A DNA stretch of 64,000 bases from Lonicera japonica (GCA_021464415.1 CM038469.1:28823736-28887735); one strand, 5' to 3'. Positions 45,638 to 59,357 are shown, counted from the stretch's first letter. Notes: generated by a model from the sequence alone, not told the origin. Numbers and translations are program-made.

Positions 45638-46998
45638 TGTAGACACCCCGATCCGTGACCCCCGCAAGAACCTTAACGACCTTCGAGAACTACTGTTTTT
45701 AGGTCCGGGACCCACCCGAGCACCCGAAACTACCCTTGGTGGGTTTGTTGGCCAACAAACATTTTTTTTAGAGAGATTGTCGCACGACATATCACATTGT
45801 CGCGCGACAATCCCTGATATGTCGCGCGACAATAATGTCTTATCGCGCGACAAACCCCTCTGCACCCGACCAACCACTTTCTGACACATCACAGTGTCAG
45901 AACCATCACTTCAGCCGTTTGTCGCGCGACAATCATTCCTATGTCGCGCGACAAACCCCTCTGCACCCGACCAACCACTTTCTGACACATCACAGTGTCA
46001 GAATCCATCACTTCAGCCGTTTGTCGCGCGACAAAGAGATATGTAGCGCGACACTTGCCCTTTTTGGGGGAATGTCGCGCGACAATCTCTCCCGAGCACT
46101 ATAAATAGGCCAACACCCCCAAGGGTTCTAGAAATGGCAACTTCTCGCCACAATCTCTATACTAAAATTCCTTATTTCTCTCTGATATCTTCTAATCTTT
46201 AAGCCTTCTCCGGAAGCATCTGTGATAACTTTTATTTCCGCAAGAGTCTCGGATCTAATCTTGGCACCCGGAGTGCCACCTTCTAGAGTCAGACCGCTGG
46301 AAATATTTCTAAGAGAAAAGCTAATATTCGCCGGAGGTCTTCTCTGCCGGATTATATTTTCTCTCTCTTATTCTTATATATATCGTCGGGAAGGTAACTA
46401 AAGTCTCTTCTAGTAATTAAATAAGATATTTGTATATTAATTTTATTGTAGACTTGTTTAAAACTCGATTTTTCTAACGGGGCGCTGCCCCGCACCCCGC
46501 GACCTGACCGGGCAGGTCGATCCCCGTCCTAGTAAGCGAAGTAGCGACATGGTTGTGGTAGATTCCTAACATGCCCGAAAATTAGGTTTTCATTAGTTAT
46601 TTCCAGAAAGCAGTAGAATATCAGTAAAAGCATCCAAGTTTTCCAACATAGAATAAACATATAAAACCACTAGAGACCGAAAGGGCGGAATGGGTGCTTA
46701 ACACCTTCCCAAACCGTAATATAGTTCCCGAACCCTATAGAATCCTGGTTTCGTAGACAAACGTGTAAAGAAAGGCTTATATGTAGCCTTTCCTCTTACA
46801 CGACCCTTTTTGTCCGTTTTCTCGTAAAACGTACTGGCGACTCTGAACGAACCCTCTTGCATCTAGAAATAGGATAGAGGGACTCCCGATATGAACTATC
46901 AACACATAGAAGCAAATGGAACAACGGAATCTTTTCCGATGTTTCAGACTCCCAAACCAGGGATTGAGACCCGGGGGTCGCATTTGCGGATTCTCACA
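45638..46998 (+). mobile_element. solo LTR, palindrome family (copy B)
   Basis: This 1361 bp LTR is a close match to 642-2001, with TG...CA ends and a perfect 5 bp duplication ATTAC (45633-45637, 46999-47003). The TATA box is at 46100-46107. Copies 1 and 2 of the unit show the empty site near 23884 and 31463. It inserted at the edge of the foldback element, so it is younger than that element. Confidence 0.9.
45778..46084 (+). repeat. palindrome array in solo LTR B
   Basis: Nine TGTCGCGCGACA-type sites at the same relative positions as in copy A. More of them are perfect here. Positions such as 45841 (TATCGCGCGACA) and 46044 (TGTAGCGCGACA) carry changes different from those in copy A, so the parental array was probably made of perfect palindromes. 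Confidence 0.9.
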
Positions 46999-47226
46999 AT
47001 TACTGGTAAAATTTTGAGCCATCTTTACTAGTTTATTTAATTTGTATGTAGTTTATTGTTGGGTGGTGATGTTGGCACCCCTAAAATCTCTAGAAAACAC
47101 TCTCACTTTTCATTCGATCCTTAACAACCGAATAACGTATACGTTATTCGGTTGATGAGAAGGATAAAACCTCTCACTTTATAGGAGTTGCATGTAGTAA
47201 CTCCTATAAAGGAGTTGCATGTAGTA

Positions 47227-48514
47227 ACTACGGGTAATCTTGCACCAATATACTTAACAGCGGAACATCAAAACAATTACAAGGATAAAACCTGACTTAG
47301 AATAATAGGAACAAGAAGGAAGACTTATCTTAAAACCAAAGTAGTTTCATTCATTGATGAGAAGAGGGAAATTACAATAAGCAAACAACTTATTAACCTG
47401 ACTACAACTCTCAATGTCTTACACCATTCCAGAATCCTTAACAAATACAACTGAACTCCATATTTATAGGAGAAAATCTAGAAAAGCAAGGCCTAACAGC
47501 TGGCCAACTTGCACACAACAATAATTACATCGCCGAAAGCAAAGGAATCAAACTTTTACACAAAGTCAAAAAGCTAAAGCGAAAGATACTTTAAAAAAGT
47601 AAAGCTACTTTACTTTATATTACATCAATCTGATAAAGCAGGGGGCAGAGGGAATCTCTGGATAAGCTTGTTTGGCGCTTCTAGCGACGAAAAGATAGGG
47701 ACGAATTAGTCAGTGTCGTTTTCTGAGTTTGGGTCCCAGTGATTATCATAATGATCATTGTGAATAGGATCATCATCATCACTAGCATCTTCTTGACCTA
47801 CGAACATGTCTGTGTCTGAGCTTTGAGAACCAGTACTCCAAAAATGATCTTCAGAGTAATTGAACAAATGACCAACAAGTTCGTTGCTTTGCCAATCCTG
47901 AGTATCATACCAAGGATCTAGACCATACTTGATTTCTTCTGGGATCTTAGTAACATCAACATTATTTAAATGACAAATATAATTCAGAAAATAGACATAA
48001 TCCAAATTATATGGTTCACGGGCAACCTTTGTGAGATTGTAGGAATACCAATGTTGAATTACTGCTGATGGAGGGTCTGGATCTGGGTAACATGCTGTTC
48101 TTCTTTGAGGACCATGAAATGTGATCAACACATAACGATGGTAGTGAGTGTGGAGGTCAATCTTCCATTTAGCAACTGGCTTGAACCACAATAAGAACTT
48201 TAACAGATTTTTTGAACCTGGATGGCCGATGTCATAACTTGCACTTCTAGGAAGGATTTCTTGTTCAGCAAACCTGATATAGTCTAAAAGGACTGGGGCA
48301 TCAAAAATGAAAGGGATTGTGTATGCTTTAGTGAGGTACCAAAGTAACACGAGAGCTTGCTTTGGAAGTCTGGATAACCTGTGGATATGGAGAAGGGAAC
48401 AATATGGGTAGTTGGTATACAAAATGCAGTATTCTCTCTGTCTTGGGGACTAACTCCTATTTGCCAAAAACCTGCTTTAAGATCAAACTTAGAGAATATG
48501 CGAGCATTGGTGAG
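47227..48514 (-). pseudogene. inverted partial copy of the pararetrovirus
   Basis: Positions 47227-48415 are the reverse complement of 54696-55884: both are 1189 bp with few differences. They contain the polyprotein C-terminal region (frame 48422-47706) and the viral 3' region with its TATA box. Positions 48413-48514 match 53273-53374 of the reverse transcriptase. The roughly 1.3 kb between these parts is missing, and the join shares the trinucleotide CCA. In the C-terminal part this copy is open at the codon that is a stop (54752-54754) in the sense copy. Confidence 0.88.
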
Positions 48515-48542
48515 TAATTGATTATGTCTCAATTATTCCTCT

Positions 48543-50519
48543 TTGGTAAAGAAGTCTGGCTCTCTATTATTCCTCAAAATTATGTCTCAATTTCTAAAGC
48601 GTCCTGATAGTCGTGCTCAACTCCTTAAATCTAATTCTATGTCCAGTAGTTCTTCCTCTTTTAATTCTTCTCGTTTTGAGTCTAAAGAGTTTATTGATAA
48701 GGTTTCCTCTATCCATGAGATCTCTTATCTTCCAAATCAAAAAATCCAAGAGACAGATCTTCCTATGGTTAACCCATATCATATCTTTGGAAAACCATCT
48801 TCCCGAACTTTCACTTCCAGTGTCCGTAGCTTGCTCGGATCCAAATCCTCCAAACTACCTGTAAAAGAGTTTGTTAAGTCTTCCACTTTTACAGATATCA
48901 CTGTTCCTTCTGGAAGAAAAGAACATCTGTTTCCCCTTTATATTCCCAAAGATTTTCCTCGAATGGCGTTAGCTCAGGATTATACACATCTCCATTTTGG
49001 TGCTGTGCGTATCGCTGTCACTTTTCATGGTAGAAAAGGTCTTCCTGTAGTAGCTTTGATTGCTCTTGTTGATTCTCGATTCTCAGAATATCAGCAAGCG
49101 TGCCTTGGAACAGCTCAAGTTACCTTAAATGCCGGAACCGTGTTTATCACCATAATCCCAAATTTCAATATGCCTATGACATATCCTTTTTTGTTAGATG
49201 CTTTTAAACTTCAAATCCAGATTGCAGGTGATTCAATGGTAGAAGGTACTGCTGCAACTACTATCCACCATCAGATGATATATCGTGTCCAAGATCATGC
49301 CTTTGATCTTTCCATCCCTAATTCGATGGAATCTGAAGCTCTTTTTCTTGATGTTACCACAAATCAAGCTCCTCATGTTACTTCTATTCCCAGACAATTG
49401 TCCCGTGATGAGTTAATCAAGTTATTACCAGAAAGATGGGTCACTGCTTATGAACAACTCCATGCTCAAGAGAATCCTAGTGCTCTCTCTTCTACATGTG
49501 TTGACTATCTCAGACGACCTGGCAAAACTGTTGAAGTAAAATTTAACAGATCTCAGACAGTTCGTCAGAATCCAAGTCCTTTCACTACACCTATCATGGC
49601 GTTTGGAGAAGTTCACAGATTGCCTGAAGATCCAGTTCTTCAGTCTCATCCAATTCCAATTCTTTGGTTTAACAAGGATGGTACTCCCTGTTATGAAGGC
49701 AAAAGTTCCACAGGTCATATCTGGTATGATGTCTGTTCTTGTGCAGATTGTGTTTCTCGTGAAGAAAGTGATGAAGATGATAGGCCGAGTTCTCGCAAGA
49801 AAAATTCTTCTCAACAGCGTCTCAAAGAACGATATGAGAACAATGATCCCACAGTTGGTTTGCTAGGTCATCCCTCTGGAAAATTTGATTATTATGTTAC
49901 TTATGGTAGTCAAATTTTACAGCCTACACCTGAAATAACCACTTGTACGCCTAAATCCTCCCTTTCAAAACCTTCACCTCCACAAACACCACCTTTACCT
50001 CCATATTACCAAAAAGCCCTTAAAGCCCTCAGAAAAACAGACCCTAAGCCTCCATCTAGGCCGTCACAATCGGATATACCACCAGTTGTTGTTTCTAAAG
50101 TTCCAATTGACTGTTGCATGTTTGCTGAAGCTAATACAGATTATGATAATCATTTCCCTCCATTACATGATTTTGAAAACATCCAGCAGAATGCTCGTCA
50201 CCAATGGAAAATACAGAATCCCACTGAAGTTTCTCATACAGGAGAAAGGTTGCAAGTAAATGCTGCTGAAGTTGCTTTGAATTGGCAAGCTGAGAATGCT
50301 ATTGCTCAGAATCGTGTCCTATACAAGATTGCCACTTCCCAAACCAGGATTGAGTCTTCTCAAGAACGGGTTGAAGCCAAGATGCTTTCATTTAGCACCA
50401 TGGATGTTGCTATTGCTGATCTTAAACAACGCATACAAGTCTTGCATGAACAACTTTTATATATTGCGTCTACCGTCCATGATATTTCTCAAGCGACTAT
50501 GCTTATTTCTAGCAAGTAA
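48543..50519 (+). pseudogene. pararetroviral movement-protein region (polyprotein N terminus)
   Basis: A 658-codon frame. Residues about 110-300 have the features of a 30K-superfamily cell-to-cell movement protein: a hydrophobic beta-rich core with a conserved Asp in an LVD triplet. Residues about 390-420 are Cys-rich, followed by an acidic and Pro-rich linker. Residues about 575-655 are predicted coiled coil. It ends at a TAA (50517-50519) that is followed in the same frame by the next segment, so this stop is a break and not a natural end. Confidence 0.75.
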
Positions 50520-52320
50520 GCAGAAAAGAAGTCTCTAGAGAAACAGCTATTGGCTTTACAAAAGTCTTCCATGCCTCCTTTACAAACCGAAGCTCCTTCA
50601 ATTCTGTTAGATACAACCCCTTGGCAAAAACCAAACCCGCCTATGCTCATAAACCCTTGGACTTACCAGTACAATCCACATCGGTCACAACAGTTGCAAA
50701 CTGATTTCAGCTCAAAAGATCTCTGGCCTGCTGATCCAGAATCTGTTCTTAAAAGAGTTTTGCCTAAGACGTTTCATCGTTGGCAGACTCCCACTGTTGA
50801 AAGCCAAAGTACCCCATTTCGAAGTCCACCGAAGTATAAGCACAAGGCTCCTGCAGTTTCCTCACCAAAACCCAAGTTACAAATTCCTTATAAGTCCCCA
50901 GGTCCTCTGCGGATTTATGACCCCCAGACAACCATAACCACAAAACCCCATTTCTCCCAGCACACTATTGTAGCCTCTTCAACACCTCCTTCTGATAGTT
51001 ACTACATGCAAATTCATGAAAATGAACCCGTTAACCAAATAGGTTCTTTCTTGAAAAACCTTGCTGTCAGTAATACTCCTCATACCCTTCCTGGAACCCC
51101 TACCAATGAAGAATTATTCTATGCTTTTGAGAATATCTTTTCATCCCAAACAGTTCCCCCAAACCAAACCAGAACAGAACCCCAATCTTCAAACCCACAG
51201 GCACAACCTACCCCTCTTTCAAACCCAGAAGAAACCTTTGAAGATCCCATGGTTGAAGATCTGCCTGATGAAGAAGTTCAAGAAGTTTCTGTCAAAGCTC
51301 ATAATCGAATGCCTTTCCCAAATCATGAAACTCACCAGGTGTTTACCTTTGAGAACACTCCTCCAGACAAATGGCGTGAATTAATGATTTCTTGGAATGC
51401 TTGGCTCCATTCAGACCGACAATACTATAAGCTTCCTATAGTCTTACTTCAATTTATTGCGAGAATGGAAGGTCGATTACGAGAATGGTATGAAAGTCTA
51501 GGAGAATACAGACAGATCCAGTTACAGTAAAGTCCAACTATTGATGCTTTTATGGCACTAATCTTCCCACAGTTCCTTGGACATATTGGCAGATCTAGTG
51601 ATATAGCTCGTGAAGAGTTTGTTCAGATGAAATGTTGCTCTCTCAAGAAGAAAGATCTCCAGCGTCATTATAATCGAATGTCTCAACGATATTTTCTTAT
51701 TGGCGGCGTTGATGATGATAACATTCATCAAATCTTCCTCAATTCTTTCCCAGAAATTCTGGTCACTGAAGTCAACAAGTTACTAAAGATTCAGAAGCTC
51801 ACAATCCATGATGTTACTATTGCTCAAGTTTATGACTACATTAATGATGCAGTTGATAGTTTGTGCAATCAAAAGAAATTCTTCGATGACATTGAGAAAG
51901 CAGGAAAGATGTTGAAAGAATCGTGCAATAAAGACAATCTCCAGATCAAATGCAAGCATACGTCCTCTTCATGTGATTGCAAGACAAAAAAGAAGAGCCA
52001 TTTCAAGAAAAGATCGAAACAATCTTCTCAGCAGAACATGGCAAAAGTATCTGCTAAACCTTTCAAAGTAAAGAAGAAATGGAAGTATGTGAAGCGCAAA
52101 CCTTTTCGCGGCAAGAAAACAGATAGATGTTTTATCTGTCACAAATCTGGTCATTATGCAAAGAATTGTCCAAAGACATCCAAGAAAGCTCAGTTCATGG
52201 GATGTATCCAAAAGTTAGATCCAACAATTGCTGATTCAGATCTTGAATCCTTGCTATCCCTAGAAGATGAAGCATCTGCCAACACAATCATTTCTATTTC
52301 TTATACAGATTCAGATAAGC
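50520..52320 (+). pseudogene. pararetroviral coat-protein region with zinc knuckle
   Basis: In the same frame as the upstream region, interrupted by TAA at 51528-51530. The first part (50550-51530) is Pro/Gln-rich. The second contains a gag/coat-like helical region, a Lys/Arg-rich stretch (about 51980-52120) and a CX2CX4HX4C knuckle encoded at 52128-52169. An acidic segment follows. The frame is lost near 52320, where a frameshift moves the continuing protein into another frame. Confidence 0.75.
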
Positions 52321-53272
52321 CACAGATGATGAATCTCTCTCCAGTGACTATGATGAAGAAACTCCTCTTCTTTATAGTTTTGAAGAAATTCAAGATAGCA
52401 TGGCCATTGCTCCAGCAATTCCCTCTCCCAATGGCAAGTTTAAGATTCTTTTGGACAAGTATGAAACTCCGATTCCAATCATTGCTTATTTTGATACCGG
52501 TGCACAGAGAACGTTACTCAAAACTCATTTCCTTCCTCAAAAGTTTTGGTTACCTTGTTCGGTTCTCTTTAGAGCTGCAAATGGTTCAATTTTCAAAGTC
52601 ACCAAGATAAGCAAAACTGTTACTCTCCAGTTTTTCCCAGGTCTATCAATTACTCACCAAATCTTTGGTAGTGATGAAATAGATAGAGATTTATTCGTTG
52701 GTTTTGATGTTCTTGGAAAACTGAATCAAATCGGATGGTCATTTGACGGTCTACGGTTTAAGAATTATTTCCTATCGTGGCTACCATCTCCAACAGTATT
52801 TCAAGCAAATCCTCTTTATCTCCCTAATTCGATTGATGAATCATTGTTTTCCACTCAAATGGCTCCAATACCTTCTTCTTTTGAACAAATCAAGACTCAG
52901 ATTATTCTCCGTTCTTGTGCTGAATTTCATACAGAGTTTTTAGCCAAATGTCAAAATCCACTTTGGAAGAATCCTAAATTCTTTATCTCTCTTCCGTTCA
53001 AAAAGAATGAAGATATAAATCCCACAAAAGCCACCCATTCAGGAATGAATCCAGAACACTTTGCCCTTGCTCTTAAAGAAGTCCACACCTTACTCCATCA
53101 AGGACTTATTGAAGAAACCACTTCCCCATGGACTTGTGAAGCATTTTATGTGAACAAAAGGTCTGAACAAATTAGAGGAAAGCTTCGCCTAGTAATCAAT
53201 TACCAGCCACTTAATCACTTCCTTGCTAGTGATAAGTTCCCACTTCCTCAGAAGCATTCTCTTTTTGGTTAG
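52321..53272 (+). pseudogene. pararetroviral aspartic protease and start of reverse transcriptase
   Basis: The frame is shifted relative to the coat region. The protease active site DTG is at 52493-52501, within a hydrophobic-hydrophobic-D-T-G-A context as in retropepsins. The N-terminal part of reverse transcriptase starts near 53040. A TAG at 53270-53272 interrupts it and the same frame continues beyond. Confidence 0.8.
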
Positions 53273-53710
53273 CTCACCAATGCTCGCATATTCTCCAAGT
53301 TTGATCTTAAAGCAGGTTTTTGGCAAATAGGAGTTAGTCCCCAAGACAGAGAGAAGACTGCATTTTATATACCAGATCACCATTTCCAATGGACTGTTAT
53401 GCCATTTGGATTGAAAAATGCTCCTGCTGTATTTCAGAAAGCTATGGTTAAAATCTTTGAACCATTATTACCCCATGCTCTGATTTACATTGATGATATT
53501 CTGCTCTTCTCCCCAGATGAAGATTCTCATGAAAAACTTCTCCAGCAATTTGCCCAAATTATTCTAGATCATGGAGTAATGCTCTCAGAAAAGAAAATGG
53601 TTATTGGTGTCAAAGAAATTGATTTCCTTGGAATGAAAATTTTCAATGGTACAATACAGCTCCAGCCACACATCGCTAAGGATCTCCTCAAGTTTCCTGA
53701 TAGATTGTAG
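53273..53710 (+). pseudogene. pararetroviral reverse transcriptase core
   Basis: Contains the fingers/palm motifs of caulimovirid and Ty3-type reverse transcriptases: KFDLKAGF, MPFGLKNAP and the catalytic YIDD at 53486-53497. TAG codons at 53708-53710 and 53750-53752 break the connection to RNase H. The first 102 bases are also present in the inverted fragment at 48413-48514. Confidence 0.85.
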
Positions 53711-53752
53711 AGTGTCCTACAAGTACAACGATTTTTAGGGCTCGTGAATTAG

Positions 53753-54754
53753 TTGGCGCCATTTATTCCACAGGTTACAAAGTTCACGTCCTCCCTGTCT
53801 GTAATGCTGAAAAAGGAACAACCTCCTTGGTCTGATGTTCAAACTTCAAGCGTCCAACAACTTAAGAAGCTTACACAGAATTTGCCACCTCTTCAAATCC
53901 CATCTGATGGCAAACGCATTCTTCAAACAGATGTCAGTGATAAGTTTTGGGCTGCTATTCTTCTTGAAAAAATCAATGGGAAAAGACAAGTTTGTGGATA
54001 CAAAAGTGGTCAGTTTAAAGCCGGAGAAATTCATTATCATTCGACATTCAAAGAAATTCTGGCTGTCAAGCGCGGTATAGAGAAGTTCCAGTTCCATCTT
54101 GTTGGTCGTCATTTTCTTGTAGAAATGGATATGAAAGCCTTTCCTAAGATGATTAATTTCAACAGAAAAGTGATACCCAATGCCCAGCTTCTTAGATGGT
54201 CTCAATGCTTTGCTCAATGGTCATACACTGTTGTGCATCTCCCTGGAAAAAATAATGTTATTGCTGACTTCTTCTCCAGACCCCCACAACCACCATTACC
54301 CAACTCTTTATCCCACATCGATCATGTGATCCCAGTTATCCAGAATTTGCCCCTATTTTACCCCACTCAGCAAATTCCTCAAGCCATCCCTTCTATCTAC
54401 CCTCTTACCTACCTTGGTATTACACAAGTTTTACCTGTTTTCCCAGAAAGATATATTCCAAACAGGATGAACTCCAATCAAGCCTCATCATCCTCGTCAG
54501 TCCCTGTCCTCATCAGAGACCCTCATCCTTTAAACAATATTCCCATCCTTGATGCATGTTCTATCCTTCCATCAGATGTTAATGAGAAAATTGGAGAACA
54601 CACTATTTCACAGAGAAACAAAGATATGATTTTCAAGTATCTCTCTCTCACAGTTGTTAAGTATGGAATAGTTTTCCGTGGTTTAAAGATGCATCCCAAC
54701 TACCCATACTGTTCCCTTCTCCATATCCACAGGTTATCCAGACTTCCAAAGTAA
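53753..54754 (+). pseudogene. pararetroviral RNase H and linker
   Basis: Carries the RNase H landmarks: an LQTDVS-type first Asp, a central Glu in the FKEILA segment, an MDMKAF segment and an HLPGKNNVIADFFSR end. A Pro-rich linker follows. The frame stops at TAA 54752-54754. The inverted copy lacks this stop, so it probably arose by a single transition in the sense copy after the two copies separated. Confidence 0.82.
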
Positions 54755-55405
54755 GCTCTCGTGTTACTTTGGTACCTCACTAAAGCATACACAATCCCTT
54801 TCATTTTTGATGCCCCAGTCCTTTTAGACTATATCAGGTTTGCTGAACAAGAAATCCTTCATAGAAGTGCAAGTTATGACATCGGCCATCCAGGTTCAAA
54901 AAATCTGTTAAAGTTCTTACTGTGGTTCAAGCCAGTTGCTAAATGGAAGATTGACCTCCACACTCACTACCATCATTATGTGTTGATCACATTTCATGGT
55001 CCTCAAAGAAGAACAACATGTTACCCAGAGCCAGACCCTCCATCAGCAGTAATTCAACATTGGTATTCCTACAATCTCACAAAGGTTGCCCGTGAACCAT
55101 ATAATTTGGATTATGTCTATTTTCTGAATTATATTTGTCATTTAAATAATGTTGATGTTACTAAGATCCCAGAAGAAATCAAGTATGGTCTAGATCCTTG
55201 GTATGATACTCAGGATTGGCAAAGCAACGAACTTGTTGGTCATTTGTTCAATTACTCTGAAGATCATTTTTGGAGTACTGGTTCTCAAAGCTCAGACACA
55301 GACATGTTCGTAGGTCAAGAAGATGCTAGTGATGATGATGATCCTATTCACAATGATCATTATGATAATCACTGGGACCCAAACTCAGAAAACGACACTG
55401 ACTAA
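54755..55405 (+). pseudogene. pararetroviral C-terminal domain
   Basis: About 215 codons with no recognised fold, rich in Tyr, His and Trp, and ending in a strongly acidic Asp/Glu tail. It lies in the same frame as RNase H beyond the stop. A near-identical copy is encoded by the inverted fragment (48422-47706, minus strand). It may be the extra C-terminal domain or a second ORF of petuvirus/florendovirus-like genomes. Confidence 0.7.
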
Positions 55406-55642
55406 TTCGTCCCTATCTTTTCGTCGCTAGAAGCGCCAAACAAGCTTATCCAGAGATTCCCTCTGCCCCCTGCTTTATCAGATTGATGTAATATAAAGTA
55501 AAGTAGCTTTACTTTTTTAAAGTATCTTTCGCTTTAGCTTTTTGACTTTGTGTAAAAGTTTGATTCCTTTGCTTTCGGCGATGTAATTATTGTTGTGTGC
55601 AAGTTGGCCAGCTGTTAGGCCTTGCTTTTCTAGATTTTCTCC

Positions 55643-55650
55643 TATAAATA
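55643..55650 (+). promoter_or_regulatory. probable viral pregenomic promoter TATA box
   Basis: TATAAATA lies about 240 bp beyond the polyprotein, where the large intergenic promoter of a caulimovirid is expected. A palindromic AGTAAAGTAGCTTTACT element lies about 130 bp upstream (55498-55514). The inverted copy has the same box on the minus strand near 47462-47469. Confidence 0.5.
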
Positions 55651-55884
55651 TGGAGTTCAGTTGTATTTGTTAAGGATTCTGGAATGGTGTAAGACATTGA
55701 GAGTTGTAGTCAGGTTAATAAGTTGTTTGCTTATTGTAATTTCCCTCTTCTCATCAATGAATGAAACTACTTTGGTTTTAAGATAAGTCTTCCTTCTTGT
55801 TCCTATTATTCTAAGTCAGGTTTTATCCTTGTAATTGTTTTGATGTTCCGCTGTTAAGTATATTGGTGCAAGATTACCCGTAGT

Positions 55885-56060
55885 AATTTGCATATCGTCC
55901 CTGACTACAACTTATTAACCTGACTACAACTCTCAATGTCTTACACCACGCCAGAAGGACCGAGTATAAACTTGAAAAAATTTGAAAATGCCTTACTCGG
56001 TTGTCAAGAACCAAGTATATAGACTTATATTCGATTCTCAAGAACCGAATAATAGACACT
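55885..56060. repeat. rearranged viral fragment at the right edge of the block
   Basis: About 50 bp at 55902-55955 are the reverse complement of 55676-55730, so a second small inverted piece of viral 3' sequence sits between the sense copy and the right terminal repeat. The remainder consists of ACTCGGT/ACCGAA phrases belonging to the TIR element arm. Confidence 0.65.
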
Positions 56061-56133
56061 TTACTCGGTTGCGAATGACCGAATTAAAGTGGGAATGTTA
56101 CCAAGTGTTTTTGGGGTGCCAACATCACCACCC

Positions 56134-56580
56134 TTGTTGTTTGGATCACATTTAAGTGTCAAATTAAATTGGGTTGGATTAAAACCCATCTAATCAGATT
56201 GGATTGGATTATTAAATGTGATGGTTCCAATTCAGAGACGGACCTATGTGGATGTGGTATGCAGGATGCGATACAATTTTGGAAACTTTTTTTACGTATA
56301 TATAATTTTAGATTAATTGTACATGTAATGCGTATATTACTTGGATATATAATTTGAGAACAGTTTTACAACAGTGGGTTTACTTTTTTTTGGGTTACAG
56401 TGGGTTTACATCTTGGTGCAAGCAAAACTTTTTGCCATCTTTTTAATATCTAGAAAAAAATTCAGCATTAGTCCGCATTGTTCAGATTGGATTCCAAATT
56501 TCTCTAATTCCATAATTGACAATCGGATCGAATGCGCATCGCTTAAAACCACCGGATTGGATATGATGAACACCCATGTA
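56134..56580. repeat. triplicated unit, copy 3 (right end)
   Basis: Matches 23940-24405 of copy 1 and 31510-31960 of copy 2, and passes without interruption into the 3' flank of SQD1. This makes copy 3 the one in the original genomic context. Confidence 0.85.
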
Positions 56581-56869
56581 CAATATACTTCATGCAGGAA
56601 TTTAATATCTTGCAAATTTCCACTACAGTCACATCAACTTGGTAGCTTTTGTTAAAGCAGCAAAAGCCAGTTACACAATCTTAATACGTGATGACCCTCA
56701 AGATGGTACTTCTACTTCAACAACTCAATCCTCAACAACAACTATGAAGTAGTTTCACAAGAGTGTATCTCTTATCAGAAATTTAACAAGATATAAAGAA
56801 CCATGTTGATTATTCATACTCAGGTCTCCCTCCACTCTATCCATCTATAAAACCTACATTTTTTTTCTC
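56581..56869 (-). other. SQD1 3' untranslated region
   Basis: Downstream of the TAG stop (complement of 56870-56872). It is almost identical to 24425-24720, where the truncated SQD1 copy lies. The conservation over non-coding sequence shows that the copy came from a DNA duplication and not from mRNA. Confidence 0.6.
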
Positions 56870-59331
<2,462 letters not shown>

Positions 59332-59357
59332 TCACCCACTAATATATGTATAAGTAC

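Larger units (their letters stand above)
48523..55884 (+). mobile_element. endogenous caulimovirid genome, sense copy
   Basis: A linear 7.4 kb copy with the domain order movement protein, coat region with zinc knuckle, aspartic protease, reverse transcriptase, RNase H and a C-terminal domain, as in plant pararetroviruses with one large polyprotein (petuvirus-like or florendovirus-like). There is no integrase and there are no LTRs, which excludes a Ty3 element. Several stops and one frameshift break the reading frame. The 5' end begins abruptly at 48523 next to the inverted fragment and no tRNA-Met primer site is seen upstream. It is defective as it stands. Confidence 0.88.
47061..56133. mobile_element. 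9 kb TIR-bounded block carrying an endogenous pararetrovirus
   Basis: The ends are perfect inverted repeats GGGTGGTGATGTTGGCACCCC, followed by weaker inverted matches over about 90 bp (ATTCGGT/ACCGAAT phrases). Flanks TTATTGTT (47053-47060) and TTGTTGTT (56134-56141) are a possible 8 bp duplication with one mismatch. Units 1 and 2 contain the empty site (GTTTATTGTTTGGATGAC at 23937, GTTTATTGTTTGGATCAC at 31507), so the whole block is a single insertion. Inside are an inverted viral fragment, a sense viral genome and short rearranged pieces. No transposase was found, so the block would be non-autonomous. Whether the virus entered an existing TIR element or the TIRs captured it is not settled. 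Confidence 0.8.

Noticed and set aside
47706..48422. A separate host gene on the minus strand
   Set aside because: It is the inverted copy of the viral C-terminal domain encoded at 54,755-55,405, with flanking viral sequence duplicated as well.
52400..54754. Ty3/Gypsy polyprotein (protease, reverse transcriptase, RNase H)
   Set aside because: A 30K-type movement protein lies upstream in the same unit, there is no integrase after RNase H and there are no LTRs, so it is a pararetrovirus.
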